Shown piece by piece: positions 5,961 to 6,520 of a DNA stretch of 6,520 nt. How positions within the stretch are numbered: the first letter of the stretch is position 1; each line of letters begins with the position of its first letter. Location of the stretch: the NCBI GenBank assembly GCA_024645145.1, contig JAHEGL010000099.1, forward strand, positions 1 through 6,520. Reading direction: 5' to 3'. Under the pieces are notes generated by a model. It searched no databases, was not told the origin of the DNA, and was given only the letters and a program-made list of their open reading frames with translations. Source of the DNA: Planktotalea sp. (GTDB lineage Bacteria > Pseudomonadota > Alphaproteobacteria > Rhodobacterales > Rhodobacteraceae). The position numbers were made by a program, and so were the translations under genes.

Positions 5961-6520
5961 ATGAGCAACGCCCCCACGCCCGAAAATCCCGGTCTGATAA
6001 ACTGGTGCCTGATTATCTTTCTTGGAATAATTTGGGGCTCTGCCTTTATGGCGATGAGCTTATCGCTTGAAGGGTTTGGCCCTCAAACGGTTGCAGGTGC
6101 CCGCCTTGCGCTTGGCGCGCTTATTCTAAACGCGCTTGGAATTTTCATGGGTCAACCCATTACGTCTATTCACAAATCGCGCGGCTGGCCATTTGTCATT
6201 GCAATTGGAGCAATTGCTTTCGCGATGCCGATGCTGCTTCTCACGTGGGGCCAACAACACGTGCCAAGCGCCTTTGCAGGGGTTGCGATGACAACAGTGC
6301 CGCTCATTGTGCTGCCTTTAGTCTACATTTTCTCACCCGAAGAAGGCATCGGCCCGCGCCGCGTGATCGGAATGATTATCGGCTTTATCGGCATATCACT
6401 GCTCGTTGGGCCAGGTGCGTTTGAAAGCACTGACAGCGATTTGGTATTTTGGGGCAGACTGGCCTGCACCGGCAGCGCCTGTGGCTACGCAATCGGGTCC
6501 ATCCTGACACGCCGCGCGCC
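5961..6520 (+). CDS. EamA/DMT-family membrane transporter, 3' end outside window
   Basis: The first 186 residues of an inner-membrane transporter of the drug/metabolite superfamily (EamA, formerly DUF6). Full members have ten membrane helices in two EamA repeats, and about six helices are visible: roughly 13-33 (WCLIIFLGIIWGSAFMAMSL), 43-63, 77-96, 104-125, 134-152 and 162-182. GIIWGSAFMAMSL in helix 1 and TWGQQHVPSAFAGVAMTTVPLIVLPL across helices 3-4 are typical EamA signatures; the second repeat begins near residue 160. Relatives export amino acids or other metabolites, but the substrate cannot be read here. A link to branched-chain amino acids through ilvC is only positional. The ATG at 5961 keeps helix 1 whole, whereas the next in-frame ATG would destroy it. 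The start has no Shine-Dalgarno sequence and lies four bases after the ilvC terminator T-tract, so its transcription signal is unclear. Confidence 0.92.
   Translation, partial: MSNAPTPENPGLINWCLIIFLGIIWGSAFMAMSLSLEGFGPQTVAGARLALGALILNALGIFMGQPITSIHKSRGWPFVIAIGAIAFAMPMLLLTWGQQHVPSAFAGVAMTTVPLIVLPLVYIFSPEEGIGPRRVIGMIIGFIGISLLVGPGAFESTDSDLVFWGRLACTGSACGYAIGSILTRRA

Overview
The window looks like ordinary chromosomal DNA from a marine alphaproteobacterium, most likely the roseobacter branch of Rhodobacteraceae. This rests on my recognition of family wording, not on a search: the HAD protein (WVFDLDHTLYPP), the UbiH-type hydroxylase (AEAAHVLPPIGAQGLN) and a 340-residue class I IlvC all read like roseobacter versions. 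GC content is moderate and gene packing is dense, with no gap longer than about 140 bases. I see no insertion sequence, phage gene, CRISPR array, tRNA or rRNA.

Left part (1-2588): a GntR/FCD-family regulator, cut off at the left edge, reads leftward from base 579. A HAD-family phosphatase of the pyrimidine 5'-nucleotidase type (650-1324) is divergent to it. A UbiH/UbiF-like FAD monooxygenase (1395-2588), probably acting in ubiquinone synthesis, follows on the same strand. The monooxygenase converges on the next cluster across a 36-base gap that contains a hairpin.

Middle part (2625-4735, all minus strand): a compact three-gene cluster read from 4735 down. It holds two Lrp/AsnC-family regulators overlapping by four bases (GTGA), then a fold-type I, class V aminotransferase. 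The cluster is divergent from ilvC, and the 138-base AT-rich gap between them carries two separate inverted-repeat elements.

Right part (4874-6520): ilvC, the ketol-acid reductoisomerase of valine, leucine and isoleucine synthesis, ends in a strong intrinsic terminator with a UUCG tetraloop. Four bases after the T-tract an EamA/DMT-family transporter starts and runs off the right edge.

Working model (inference): the two coupled Lrp-type proteins sense an amino acid or 2-oxo acid and act on the shared gap, controlling their own operon with its aminotransferase and perhaps the divergent ilvC. This is the most interesting unit in the window, but it is a variation on a known theme. I found no evidence for a wholly new system.
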